DNA from: Diploptera punctata
Taxonomy: Eukaryota; Arthropoda; Insecta; Blattodea; Blaberidae
Reading direction: 5' to 3'
DNA length: 64,000 bases
Assembly (NCBI GenBank): GCA_030220185.1
Contig: JASPKZ010010235.1
Span: forward strand, 1-64,000
Part shown: piece by piece, positions 10,390 through 21,485 of the stretch
How positions within the stretch are numbered: the stretch's first letter is position 1
Layout: each line of letters opens with the position of its first letter
The notes under the pieces: generated by a model
What the model saw: the letters and a program-made list of their open reading frames with translations, nothing else
Told to the model about the DNA's origin: nothing
The model's database searches: none
Program-made: the position numbers and the translations under genes

Positions 10390-11545
10390 ACAATTAAAAA
10401 CATGCGGAAATAATAACATGTACCTAGCATATGCAAATGACCTTGTTGTATTTGCACGTTCTACAAAAGTAGTGGAAGAAGCATTAAAAAAAACTAAAGC
10501 AAGAGTCTTGGAAGACAGGATTAGTCATAAACGAGGATAAAACAAAATATATGAGAATATCAAGAGTATAAGTAAATCCAATCTCATATATAGTCCGAGA
10601 TGATAAGAAATTTAAGAAAGTTGGTAGTATTACATATTTGGGTTCTCTAATTACCACTAGTGAAGATGTTCGAGCAAGGGTACAATGGGCAATAGATGAT
10701 TCTATGCATTAAAACAAGTTTCTTAGTCAAGAACAATAAGTAGGATAGCAAAAATTAAAACATACAAAACAATGTTTAAAAAACAAAGTTATGTTTCGAT
10801 GCGAAACATGAACATTACCAGAAAAAAAAAGTTGGCTACGTATTAAAAACATGGGAAAGAAAAATATTAAGGATGATATATGGAGCAGTTCACCGCTGTG
10901 GTCTCGAGGTAACGTGCTGCCTTGTCACGCAGCGGGCCCGGGTTCGATCCCCGTTCGGGGCAGTTTTTCTGGGTGAAGTTTTTATCGGTTTTTTTTCCTC
11001 GCCTGTAAGACAAATGTCAGGAAAACTTTAAGGCCCAAACGGTCCCCGAAATCATATGGCCATCATCATCATCCTTATCATTATCATCATCATCATCATC
11101 ATCATCCTTCGCCGGTGTGGAAAGCAACGGGAAGCTACCACACCTACAATTCCCTAGTAAAACTGCAAGCATAGCATGAAAATGCCCTCGAGCAGAAATA
11201 ATATGGATGGATATATGGAGCAGTACAGGAACAGATATATGGAGAATTAGAACGAACCAGGAATTGAAAGAATTATATAGGGATTTAGATTTGGTAGGAG
11301 ATATTAGAAGAAAGAGACTGGAATGGGTAGGACATGTGTTGCGGATGGAGCAAGAAAGAGGTGCAAGATAGATTTTAGAAGGGAAACCGGAAAGAAGAAG
11401 AAAGATTGGAAGACAAATTAAATGGTTAGATAGGGTTGAGGAAGACTTGCAACATCTGAAGGTGAAAAGATGGAGACAGAAAGCTAATAATAGAGAAGAA
11501 TGGGAAAATGTTATGAAGGAGGCCAAGGTTCTTAGAGGACCGTAG
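10390..11545 (+). pseudogene. Non-LTR retrotransposon ORF2 3' part, split by a SINE
   Basis: Starting near 10420 the frame gives YLAYANDLVVFARSTK; the YADD catalytic motif is altered to YAND. Then follow, in shifted frames, the INEDKTKYM segment, YLGSLI and the thumb. Homology stops at 10889, where a SINE is inserted, and resumes at 11210 with ELKELYRDLDL, RLEWVGHVLRM and EGKPERRRKIGRQIKWLD. Expected partners (endonuclease and RT fingers) are missing upstream. The tail 'gaagaaggagaagaagaag' at about 11550 looks like a degenerate A-rich 3' end. Several stops and frameshifts show it is inactive. Confidence 0.85.
10875..11224 (+). mobile_element. SINE family A with exact 15-bp target duplication
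   Basis: The SINE (10890-11209) has a tRNA-like head with box B 'gggttcgatcccc' and the family-A body. It is flanked by identical copies of 'gatatatggagcagt' at 10875-10889 and 11210-11224. The duplication falls inside the C-terminal coding region of a LINE relic, so the SINE is younger than that LINE. Confidence 0.93.
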
Positions 11546-11689
11546 AACCAAAGGAAGAAGGAGAAGAAGAAGTAATGATAATATGACAACTAGTTTTAAT
11601 TTAATATCAATGAAAACTTTTCAGGAATATTTTTAAATTCTTTAACAAAAACTAAAAAATTATAATTTATATATATTATACTACTTTGG

Positions 11690-12500
11690 ATAATAGAAAT
11701 GGTGACTTAACAGAACCTGTAACAGGAGAGGTGGTAATAAACGTGTTGAGAACAGCAAAAATTGAAATGCGGGAGGTCCAGGAGGAATAAACATGGACAT
11801 AATTAAATATGGTTGTTGAGGAATGATAAGAATTTAACTAGACTTTTTAACCAAGTGATTGAAGGAAGTCCTATTTCTGTTGAGTGGGAGTTATCGTATA
11901 TTAGTGCAATATACAAAAATAAAGGGAATAAAAGAGATCCAGCAAACTGCAGAGGGATCAGTGTTATGGCAGCAATTAGTAGCATGTTAAGTACAATTAT
12001 TAAAATTAGATTGGAGGAACTAATAATATTATCGAGAACAAGTGGAATGGAAGTTATTACCTCGACTAGTTCTACATTCAAAAATAAAATTAGAAAAGAA
12101 ACCAAGATAAAAATGTATAATGTTATGGCGATTCCCACAATATTGTATGGATGTGAAACTTGGGCTCCAATGAAAAAACAGAAGGATAGAATACAGACGG
12201 CGGAAATGAGGTTCCTAAAACAAGTAAAAGGATGTACAAGACTTGATAGAATAAGAAATGAGGATATAAGAGAAGAATTGAAAGTACAGCCTTTATTGGA
12301 TAAGGTTACGAATTACAGACAGAAATGGATTGATCATATGGATGGAATGAGTAAGGAGAGATATCCATTGTTAGCAAAAAATTATCAAGCAAAAGGAAAA
12401 CGTGATGTTGGAAGACCTAGAAGACGTTGGACTGATGCATTATGAAGTCGGAACGGGCAATTGCCTAATCCCTGGAGTGATGATGATGATGATAGTTCTA
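11690..12500 (+). pseudogene. Non-LTR retrotransposon ORF2 relic with the RT palm deleted
   Basis: An open frame at 11813-12445 starts inside the RT fingers: LFNQVIEGSPISVEWELSYI, then IYKNKGNKRDPANCRGISVM. It then jumps from LSTIIKIRLEELI directly to the C-terminal part, IPTILYGCETWAPMKKQ and KGKRDVGRPRRRWTDAL. The template-binding and YADD region of about 150 residues is missing, so this 210-codon frame is a deletion product and not an active enzyme. The upstream 120 bp encode the finger region in other frames. The 3' end has the 'gatgatgatgatgat' tail that ends several LINEs in this window. Confidence 0.85.
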
Positions 12501-12737
12501 CAAGTCACCAATAATAACTTTTTCTTTAGAAGTGTGCTAATTTTTCTGCGGAGTTTTTTTTCTCAAAACTATGTTATATGGAATGTTTTCCTTTTGCATC
12601 TCACCTATTCAGTTGTGCATAACGTGTCAATTACATTAATCAGTTAGAACCTGGTGCGCTTGATGACAAAAGTCAGGGAAAAGTACAATAGTGTTCTCTG
12701 AAAGAATAGTGCTTATTATCAAATGTGTACCATAAGA

Positions 12738-13128
12738 ATATTCTGCCTAACTGATTTTGGACCAAAGAGAGATGAACAGACAGGTGAATGGAGAATACTA
12801 CGAACAGTGAACTTCATGGTCTTTATAGGAAGCCAGATATAATAAGAACAGTTAAGTCTCGTAGACTGCGATGGGCAGGACATGTCGCACGCATGGGGAA
12901 TGAAAGACGTGCATGGAAGCTTCTTCTAGGAAAAACAGAGGGAAAACGCCCAGTTAGTAGACCAAGAATTAGGTGGGAGAGTAACATTAACTATGATTTG
13001 AGGGAAGTAGATTATACAGGGAATGATTGGAAAGCATTAGCTCAGGATAGGGATGTATGGAGTGCTTATGTCCGCGCGGCCATGAACCTATGAGTTCAAT
13101 AGTGCCAGTCAGTAAGTAAGTAAGTAAC
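12738..13128 (+). pseudogene. LINE family 1, 3' end
   Basis: Encodes GPKRDEQTGEW, then after a one-base shift SELHGLYRKPDIIRTVKSRR and LRWAGHVARMGNERRAW, ending YVRAAMNL. The 3' end is a (GTAA)n run at about 13110-13127, which is this family's tail. The RT domain is absent, as expected for a 5'-truncated insertion. Family 1 is described most fully at 18770-20002. Confidence 0.85.
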
Positions 13129-13324
13129 TGATGGACAACAGAGTGGACAGTAGCAATTCCAATTTGAGTAATGTAAATTTTAAATACACACCCATCACAT
13201 CGTGTGACTTTTACAAAATTTCTCCAAATATTAGCACTGTCTCGGGAATGAAGACCGACATTTTGGAGAAGACATATACTTGGGTTATACTATCAAGTAT
13301 TAACATGAACTGCGCCAAGAAGTA

Positions 13325-13611
13325 AAAACAGAGGATAGCAATGGCAAAAGAAGTTTTAACAAGAAGAGAAGCATTTTCTACGGACCTTTGGCAAAAGAAT
13401 TACGGTAGAGGCTAGTAAAGTGCTTTGTGTGGAGTGTAGCATTGTATGGTGCAGACACTTGGACATTACGACGGAATGAAGAAAAGCGACTGGAAGCTTT
13501 TCAGATGTGGATATGGAGAAGGATGGAACGTATAAAATTGTCAGACAAAATAAAAAATAAAGATGTGCTAGACAGAGTGGGTGAAGGAAGAACAATGCTG
13601 GAACTCATAAC
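13325..13611 (+). pseudogene. LINE family 2, first half (split by LINE family 1)
   Basis: Reads AMAKEVLTRREA, then WSVALYGADTWTLRRNEEKR, LEAFQMWIWRRMERIKL and ends VGEGRTMLELI at about 13605. The continuation expected in this family (RKRNWIGHLL...) occurs 0.94 kb downstream at 14546, after an inverted family-1 fragment. The two pieces therefore come from one older insertion. Confidence 0.85.
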
Positions 13612-14545
13612 TAACTAACTAACTAACTCACTGGCACTATCGAACCCGTAGGTTAAATACAGCGCGGACATAAGCTCTCCATACATCCCTATCCTGAGCT
13701 AACGTTTTCCAATCTTTCCCTGTATAATCTACTTTCTTCAAATCATTGTTAATGTTATTCTCCCCCCTCATTCTTCGTCTACCAACTGGGCGTTTTCCCT
13801 CTGGTTTTCCTACAAGAAGCTTCCATGCATGTCTTTCATTCCCCATTCGTGCCACATGTCCTGCCCATCGCAGTCTATGAGACTTAACTGTTCTTATAAT
13901 ATCTGGCTTCCTAGAACACCATGTAGTTTTTTATGAAGTCTTCTCCATTCACCTGTCTGTTCATTTATCTGTGGTCCAAAACTTTTCCTAAGAACTTTAT
14001 TCTCAAATATTCGTAATCTCCTTTCTTCCGTAAGAGTAAGAGCCCATGTTTCGCATTAATGTAATATAACTGGTAGAATAATAGTTTTATATTTTTTCAG
14101 TTTAACGGTTTTTAAAAGGAGTTGAAACGTCAGGAGACTCTGTAATGCATAATAGCACTCATTGAGCCTATGTTTAATTTCTTTGTGCATCTCATTACTA
14201 TTTGTGATTATTGTTCCTAGGTATTTGAATTCAGCCACTTCCTCAAAATTTCCCTCATTTGTCATTAGCTGTCCATTTCCATTGTATAATTTATTTCTAT
14301 GTGTGACCATATATTTAGTTTTATTGATATTTACTTTCAGTCCCAATTTCTTAATATTACTCAATAGTGTGTGCGTGTTGGCCTTTAGTACCTCATCGGT
14401 ATCGCCCAATAGTACATCATCAGCATAAACTAACAGCCTATTAATACAATTGAGTTGTAGGCCTTCTTCATCCTCTAAAGATTTGATGGCATGCTCTAGT
14501 ACAAAATTAATAGTAGAGGAGATAGTGTATCTCCTTGTTTCAACC
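13612..14545 (-). pseudogene. LINE family 1, 5'-truncated copy inside LINE family 2
   Basis: On the minus strand it begins at NGLKQGDTLSP, continues through the YADD region (degraded), DTDEVLKANTHTLLSNIKKL, KYLGTIITNSNEMHKEIKHR and the family-1 C-terminus, and ends in the (AACT/GTTA)n tail at about 13612-13630. Stops and shifts are frequent. Orientation is opposite to the family-2 copy it divides. Confidence 0.87.
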
Positions 14546-14790
14546 CATTAAAGAAGAGGAAAAGAAATTGGATTGGCCACTTGCTAAGTAGAAACTACCT
14601 GATGACGAATGCCGTAGATGGAATGGTCAACGAGAAGAAAGTTAGAGGCAGAAAAAGACATCAGATGATAGAAAATATTAAAATAAATTGTTTGTACGCG
14701 GATACAAAAAGGAAAGCTAAATTAAGGAAAGAGTGGAGAATGCTTAGTTTGCAGTCAAATACCTGTTCTTGGGCAGAACACACTACGTAT
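14546..14790 (+). pseudogene. LINE family 2, second half
   Basis: KKRKRNWIGHLLSRNYLM, VNEKKVRGRKRHQMIENI and ADTKRKAKLRKEWRMLSLQ follow the gap left by the family-1 insertion and complete the C-terminus begun at 13325-13611, down to SNTCSWAEH. Confidence 0.85.
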
Positions 14791-15089
14791 GTAGGCCTAT
14801 ATATTTCTTTTTTTGCTGTGAAAATCTCGGGCTCATTCTGAAGACTGAGTTTAGGACTTTTCAGGATTTTCGAATTTTTACTTTTTTTTCTGTAAAAATG
14901 TCAAGAATACTGGGCCTATATCCTTGGAAAATGAGTCCGGATGGATGGGACAGATGTCTTTTTTTTTTTTTTTTTTTTTTTCACTTATCAAGATATTCTA
15001 AATTTTGAATTTTCTAAATAAGTTAATGGTTTTTGTGTGATTAGAGTGATAATTGACAACTCCTGTTCTGAAACTCTGCCAGTCGGGCT
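14791..15089. other. AT-rich spacer with poly-T
   Basis: Holds a poly-T tract of about 23 bases at 14958-14981. Nothing else recognised. Confidence 0.5.
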
Positions 15090-15495
15090 CGTCTTCCTCC
15101 ATTCAAATAATACCTTAGTTTGTTACTAGATGTCTCATCGAGGCGATGTGCTAACCAAACGTTACTCGGTTGACATCTATAGAAAAATAAGCGTAACTAA
15201 ATTAGTTTGGTTAAGAAACTTCGCACTAGGGAAGTACCCTTGTTCACTAGTGCGGGGATTAATCAAATCAATATCAAGAGAATATCAAGCCTAAATTAGA
15301 GCATCTGAGCAAAATTTTATCGGCATTTCCCATCCGAGTAATACCTTAGTTGCCTGATAGATATCTCTTTGAGGTGATGTGGTAACCGAATGTCACTGCT
15401 GACATCTGTTGGGAAACAAGCATACATAACTAAATTAGCTTAGTTAACCAACTCCCGTTAGGGAGTATCCTTAACTCCATATAGGGATATATGAG
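15090..15495 (+). mobile_element. Two 3' bodies of SINE family D
   Basis: The block 'ataccttagtttgttactag' ... 'gtaactaaattag' occurs at about 15100-15260 and again at 15338-15490. It matches the 3' half of the family-D SINE at 28139-28546. Neither has a tRNA-like head. Confidence 0.7.
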
Positions 15496-15507
15496 TAATG
15501 ACTAGTC

Positions 15508-16036
15508 AAAGAGAGATGAACAGACAGGTGAATGGAGAAGACTACTTACAGTAAGCTACAAGACGTTTATGGGAAACCAGATATAATAAGTAGAGTTAAA
15601 TCTCGTAGACTGCGATGGGCAGGACATGTGACACACGAATGGGGAATGAAAGAAGGGCATGGAAGCTCCTTGAAGGAAAATCAGAGAGGAAACGCCCAGT
15701 TGATAGACCAAGGGTGACGTGGAGAATAACATTAACCATGATTGTTCTTTATAGGAAGTCAGATATAATAAGAACAGTTAAATCGCGTAGACTGCGATGG
15801 GCAGGGCATGTAGCAAGAATGGGGAATAAAAGAGGCGCATGGAATCTTCTTGTAGGAAAACCAGAGGGAAAAAGCCAGTTGATAGACCAAGAATGAGGTG
15901 GGAGATAACACTAACCATGATTTGAGGGAAGTAGATTATACAGTGGATGATTGGTAAACATTTAGCTCAGGATAGGGACGTATGGAGGTCTTATGTCTGC
16001 CACGGCATGAACCTATAGGTTTGATTTATCTAGTGT
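15508..16036 (+). pseudogene. LINE family 1, 3' end with internal duplication
   Basis: The family-1 C-terminal segment (SRRLRWAGHV...WKLL...GK) is present twice in tandem, at about 15560-15742 and 15743-15930, after which the normal 3' end follows once. Frameshifts and stops throughout. Unequal exchange or template switching would explain it; the order of events is inferred. Confidence 0.82.
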
Positions 16037-16639
16037 GTTAGACTACATAGACTAATCATCTACAAGAAAAGAGTTGGAAAATTGTCATTGTAGTTTAAGG
16101 TTTTGTAAATTACAACAAATAAAAAAATAATATCTTGAGACATTTTTGGGGATCGGAAGAAATAAGAAGAGCTGTGAAGAAGTAGATTAAAGGAGGCACG
16201 AAACTGTGTGTTGAGTAACAAAGCCTTGAAGTGAATATAGCGTGACAGAATGTTTTATGTTTGGCTTACATATTAATTTGTTCTCCTGTAAACACGAACA
16301 AACCACATACGTTTTATAGTTTATTTCCTTTAGTTCTTAGTTTTATGATTTTCGTATTAAAGTGAGTGGCAGATAAGGCGCGACTGTTGAAGAAGCACTT
16401 CCCAATAACTGCGATTCTCCGTCCCACGATGTTGCATAACTGAAACCCAGCAACTAGCCGTAAGGAATGAGAATGGAGGAGGAAACTACACAAAGATGAA
16501 CTCTATAATGTATATAGATTTCTTAGCATTATCAGAATGCTATAGTCTATGAAATTTAGATGATTACGTCATTTAACTCGATTGGGTAAGAGTAGAAATG
16601 CTTTCCAAAATTGTCATTGGCCAACGTCACAATGATATA
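16037..16639. other. No recognisable gene
   Basis: AT-rich spacer. Nothing I can assign. Confidence 0.45.
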
Positions 16640-17325
16640 TCATCACCATCATCATCATGGTACATTCACGAATTTAGGCCATTTTGTTGACCTGTTAGGC
16701 CTCAAGAAAAACACCATCCAAAAGTATTTTGTGTGAAGTATTTTGTGTGAACGTCCTGATCTTCTTCCTGCAGGTTGATAGTTTAACATTTATTTGTGTA
16801 TCCTGTGATCTTCCATTCGATGAACATGTTGCATCCATCTTGTCTTATAATCAGAAATTTTTGTTTCTAAAGGTACGTGTGCAATTATTTTAAAAAGCCT
16901 TCATTTTTTTGTGATCTTGTAGTCTGTATCCTGTAGTCCTACGAAGGTATCTGATTTCAATCTCTGTATATCCTTCTATTTCAATGTCCATCTTTGCTAC
17001 CATACAAAAGAGTTGGAAGAGCCAATGTTTTATACACTTTTAGTCGTGAATATTTTTGGACTAACTGTGGTGTGAAGATATAATGTATTAACCCTAAAAC
17101 CCCTTTAAAATTTTGATATTTTTGCATTTACGGCCTTTTCTTCTTCATATGAGATATTGCATCCTAGATATAGATATGTAAAATTATTCACATGCTCCAA
17201 AATTTTATTGTCAAGTACAATTTACTTCTGACAGAATCTACACCTTGAAATGCCATAATTTTTTGTTTCCTCTGTAGATATCTTCAGTCCATATTCTTCT
17301 GTAATTTTGTTCGTAGACTCTGTCT
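16640..17325 (-). pseudogene. Non-LTR retrotransposon ORF2 relic, RT thumb to C-terminus
   Basis: Minus strand: STNKITEEYGLKISTEETKN, the segment just after the YADD motif in this LINE group; then NNFTYLYLGCNISYEEEK; then YKTRWMQHVHRMEDHRIHK and NYQPAGRRSGR. The (CAT)n-like 'catcaccatcatcatcatgg' at 16635-16655 is its 3' tail. Frames shift repeatedly. The upstream side joins a mariner-like transposase fragment at about 17325, so the RT core is missing. Confidence 0.78.
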
Positions 17326-17800
17326 TATCAAAGCCCCAAAGGAAAAAAATCGCATGGGGTGAGATTCGGTGATCTTGAAAGCCACTGGAGATAAGCCCTA
17401 TCATCTGGGCCATGACGACAAATCCAGCGGTCAGTGACACATCATTCAACCAATCTCGTACAAGGTTACGCCAATGTGGAGGGGTTACCATTTTGTTGCC
17501 AAATTAAGTTTGGTTCATCCTGGCAGTTGAGGAAAAGAGCCAGTCTTGGAGCATATTCAAGTACGTTATTCCAGTTATGTTAGCCTTTGCCCTTACACAG
17601 ACAACCGGTCGTTGCGAACTGATTATGTCATCGACGGATGTTGTTGACATTGGGGGGATCACGATTAAACTCCCTACGAAACGCTCGATGAACTGTCACA
17701 ACTGATTTACAACTCTCAATCTGCAAACACAAAACGCTTTCTGTTGAGGAGTCCATCTTTGTTATTAGTGTTGCCATAGAAACAAAACGAAAGAAAGCTG
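17326..17800 (-). pseudogene. Mariner-like (IS630/Tc1-mariner superfamily) transposase relic
   Basis: Minus strand, in several frames: TVHRAFRREFNRDPPN (a DUF4817-type N-terminal HTH), then ITGITYLNMLQDWLFSS, then PPHWRNLVRDWLNDVSLTAG, then HPMRFF/ISPHAIFFLWGFDK, matching the SPDLTPCDFFLWG motif around the last catalytic D. A large piece between the HTH and the DDE middle is missing. No terminal repeats found. Fused directly to a LINE relic at 17325. Confidence 0.75.
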
Positions 17801-18442
17801 CAGAAAGCTTGCGTGGGATGCAGATGACATAATGATTTATTAATAAATTATTTAATTAATAATAAAGGAAAATATATTTACCCCATGATCATTATTAAAT
17901 ATTCGCACACTTTTAAAAATAGTTCTCACTTTTTTTTTAACTATATGCGCATATGCTAATAGTTCAAATAAACTCTGTTAGATAGCGCGCAACTGCGAAT
18001 CACAAAGAGGAATTACTTCATAATTTCTTCCTCCTGGCCGACTTGGTTATTGCATGGACTCGACGTAGTCGCTTGTCATGGTATGAAGTTGCTCGGCAGT
18101 TTCTTAGATTTCATCATAGATGGCAGAACGATGACTGTAGTTTATCTAAGTACGAATTATTGATGAATTATGATAATATTGAAACTTAGATGCTGTAAAT
18201 TACCCATTTATTTCTCAAATTTAAATATTTTGTATCAATAGAGAGTTAGACATTAGAATTCAATACCGCAGCATTTATACTTGATAATCTTAAATGATTA
18301 TACCAGCTGATGTGTTCTGGATCATCATTTTATATATGATTTTTTAAAAAATTAGGTAGTTTCCTGAAGTGTATCGTTCATAAACATAATTTTTGGAATC
18401 GATTTTTGGTTTTTACCATAAAATAGATATATTATACTACAT
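17801..18442. other. No recognisable feature
   Basis: AT-rich sequence; no motif or repeat boundary identified. Confidence 0.45.
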
Positions 18443-18503
18443 AGCTAATGGTACTGACACAAACCCATTCTACAAGTAAAATAATTATTAGATGTTCGGT
18501 GTG
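18443..18503 (+). repeat. 60-bp direct repeat, left copy
   Basis: Runs from 'tagctaatggtactga' to 'attattagatgttcgg' and recurs at 20628-20690. The two copies flank a hAT-like element. Confidence 0.85.
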
Positions 18504-18769
18504 GGATAGCGATGGTCGAAGTAATTAAATGTGAGGAGCTAGTTCGTTTGCTCCCGCACATTATATTGTTCGGTTTGAAGTAAATAGTTAGTCCATTAAA
18601 ATGAACTAAACTAGTTCATTATATTGTAACCGCACATTTCTTTCGTACCTCGAGAATAATCTTGCCTTGTAAGTTCGCCGATAGATGATTCTAAGTACAC
18701 ATAAACCTATCTCCTCAAGACTTTGACAGAACAGCTACTGTTAACCCGCTATTAACTTCTTGTGAACAG

Positions 18770-20002
18770 ATTACTTACTTACTCACTGACACTATGGAAC
18801 CCGAAGGTTCATGGCCGCGCGGACATAAGCTCTCCATACATCCCTATCCTGAGCTAATGCTTTCCAATCATTCCCTGTATAATCTACTTCCCTCAAATGT
18901 TATTCTCCGACCTCATTCTTGGTCTACCAACTGGGCGTTTTCCCTCTGGCTTTCCTACAAGAAGTTTCCATAAAAGTCTTTCATTCCCCATACGTACAAC
19001 ATGTCCTGTCCATCGCAGTCTACGAGACTTAACTGTTCTTATTATATCTGTCTTCCTATAAAGACCATGTAGTTCATTGTTATGTAGTCTTCTCCATTCA
19101 CCTGTCTGTTCATCTCTTTTTGGTTCAAAAATTTTCCTAAGTACTTTATTCTCAAATACTTGTAATCTCCTTTCCTCCCTTAAAGTAAGAGTCCATGTTT
19201 CGCACCCATATAACAGGTAGAATAATAGTTTTATATAATTTCAGTTTAACATTTTTTGAAAGGAGTTGGGACATCAAGAGTATCTGCAATACATAATAGC
19301 ACGCATTTCCAGAATTGAGCCAATGTTTAATTTCTTTGTGTATATCATTCCTATTTGTGATTATTGTTCCTAGGTTGAATTCAGCCACTTCCTCAAAATT
19401 TCCCTCATTTGTCATTAGCTGTCCATTTCCATAATATAATGTATTTCTACGTGTGACCATATATTTGGTTTTATTGATATTTACTTCCAGTCCTAATTTC
19501 TTAGTGTTACTCAGTAGTGTGTGCGTGTTGTCCTTTAGTATCTCCTCGCTATCGGCCAATAGTACTACATCATCAGCATAAACTAACAGCTTATTAATAC
19601 CATTGAGTTGTAAGCCTTCCTCATTCTCTAAAGATTTAATGACATGCTCCAGTACAAAATTAAATAGTAGAGGAGATAGTGTAACTCCTTGCTTCAACCC
19701 ATTATATTCTTCACAACTGCTGTTTCCAAGTGGTTGGAATCTCATAGGTCTGCCAACATATATTAATTAAATGAAGTTTTCGTAGTTTACACAATATTCC
19801 ACTATATTTGACTAAGTCCATATTTATATTATCTAATCCTGTTGCTTTCCTATTTTTAGTGGTTTTCAGAGCCATTTCTAATTCATTTATGTCTATTACA
19901 TCAATATTTTCCACTTTTATTTCTTCCTCGTTGTTCTCTTTTCCTTCAATTTCCTTCTTTTTCCAAAGTTTTTCATAATATTGTATCCATTCTTGTTCTG
20001 CA
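18770..20002 (-). pseudogene. LINE family 1, longest copy (RT fingers to C-terminus)
   Basis: The 5' part (about 20000 down to 19746) encodes EQEWIQYYEKLWKKKE and KNRKATGLDNINMDLVKYSG, the linker and RT fingers. After a deletion of the central RT the frame continues at 19745: EEYNGLKQGVTLSPLLFNFV, then LLVYADDVVLLADS with an intact YADD, then NINKTKYMV and the thumb. The RLRWAGHV-type C-terminus follows at 19000-18850 in shifted frames, and the 3' tail is (TTAC)n on the plus strand at 18772. The family resembles jockey/CR1-group non-LTR elements from recalled patterns. The endonuclease domain is absent. The missing palm segment and several shifts make it inactive. Confidence 0.87.
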
Positions 20003-20045
20003 AAAACAGTATAAACAAAAAAAAAAAAAAGGAAGATAAATATGA

Positions 20046-20230
20046 AGTCCGTCGCAATTGCGTAGTCGGTAGAGTCCCTACCTTCCACTCCGGCTACCCG
20101 GGTTCGATTACCGGCGGGGTAAGGGATTTTAAATCTCCACCTTGGGTCTGGGTGTGTGTTCTGTCTTGTGTTTGTATGTGTGAATAAGCTAAAAAGGTTA
20201 ACAAAGGTAAAACAAAAAGGAAGAACAGTG
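20046..20230 (+). mobile_element. SINE family E
   Basis: tRNA-like head with 'gcgtagtcggtagag' (box A) and 'gggttcgattacc' (box B), then 'gattttaaatctccacctt' and a 'gttaacaaaggtaaaacaaa' tail. The same family is at 52852-53074 (-). Confidence 0.8.
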
Positions 20231-20627
20231 TAAACGAAAGAAAAAACGAGAAAAAAAAAGAGTCTACGTAACCGGCGTTTATGATAAACAACTTAAAGTG
20301 TTATTGTATTAAAAACTAATATTATTGTAAGAAACGCTATGCGCTATAAACATTGTGAACTGTATATGATTTTTTTAAAATCTTGGTGCTACTGTGAGAT
20401 CACTAGAAAGCATATCATTGATTACTTTTGAACTAGCTCTTATTCTAGGCTTGTCATTGACTACTCGCGAGCGAACTAACTTGACATGCACAACCGTGCT
20501 TAGAGCAGACAGCACACACTCACCGCACACGAACTACCAGTTCAAAATTAATGTGCGAACTATAGTTAGTTCTATTTGATGTGTCGTTCAAATGAGCTAG
20601 TTCATTCACTTACAATCCATCACCAAT

Positions 20628-20690
20628 AGTTAATGGTACTGGGATAAACCCACTCTGCAAGTAAAATAATTATTAGATGTTCGGTTGGGT
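20628..20690 (+). repeat. 60-bp direct repeat, right copy
   Basis: Matches 18443-18503 with about eight mismatches. It directly follows the right end of the hAT-like element. Confidence 0.85.
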
Positions 20691-21209
20691 TGGGGGTAAA
20701 GCGTTAGGCATGCACGGCCGACAACCACACCGTCATCTAGCGAAGTTCGTGCAGAAAAATGAGTCTCAAGGTCCGCACATTTGCACGCCCCTTGTGTAAC
20801 GCCGATGCTCTGTATTATTGGGGCTCAGATCCCGGCAAATACAACCTCCCCCGGAACTGCTCCTATCATCAGCAAGACAACTGCCGGAAAACTCTAAGGC
20901 TTAATCATCATGATTATCCTACCATATGCACCTTGCTTAATAGGAATTTGCGAATGAACAGTATGTTTTGAATTATTTACTCATGTGATTTCGGAGGTTG
21001 GTCCCGCATAGAGTTGATACCACATTCGGTAAGGCCCTGGAAGTTCCTTCGCATACCAACCGGTTGATATCCTGACGTCCATACGTGTTAATCACAGAGA
21101 ATAATGGTCATGCATCAATTATCATGATGACATGCGGTCAGCATGTCTGATACCCCAATCTAGGGCCGTAAAATTTAAATCCACCATTATTAATACGTAT
21201 AAAATATAT
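20691..21209. other. Degenerate dispersed repeat, no gene
   Basis: 21000-21170 ('gtgttaatcacagag', 'gacatgcggtcagcatgtct') resembles 33840-33990 and is probably a dispersed repeat. 20700-20910 has a box-B-like 'gctcagatcccgg' but no convincing SINE structure. Confidence 0.4.
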
Positions 21210-21485
21210 GATGAAAACAGTTAAGTCTCGTAGACTGCGATTGGTAGAACATGTGGCACAAATGGGGAATGAAAGATGTGCATGGAAGCTTCTTGTAGGA
21301 AAACCAGAGGGGAAAACGCCTAGTTGGTACACCAAGAATTAGGTGGGAAAATAGCATTAACGATGATTTGAGGAAAGTAGATTATACAGGGATGATTGGA
21401 AAACATTAGCTCGGGATAAGGATGTATGGAGAGCTTATGTCCGCCAGGTCATGAACCTACGGGTTCGATAATGCCAGTGAGTTAG
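21210..21485 (+). pseudogene. LINE family 1, 3' end
   Basis: TVKSRRLRLVEHVAQMGNER, CAWKLLVGKPEGK, DDWKTLARDKDVWRAYVR and MNLRV in shifted frames. 5' truncated; the tail is only a weak 'gttagttaa'. Confidence 0.8.

Larger units (their letters stand above)
18508..20624. mobile_element. hAT-like element with nested LINE and SINE
   Basis: Left end 'gcgatggtcgaagtaatt' and, on the complement of the right end, 'ggtgatggattgtaagtg', each followed within 40 bp by 'gaactagctcattt'-type sequence. This is a degenerate terminal inverted repeat of the hAT 'gaactagttc' type. Between them lie a family-1 LINE (18770-20002) and a family-E SINE (20046-20230). No hAT transposase. The superfamily is inferred from end sequence only. 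Confidence 0.5.

Noticed and set aside
11017..11589. Minus-strand ORF of 190 codons
   Set aside because: It is antisense to a LINE C-terminus and a SINE whose coding and structure on the plus strand are clear.
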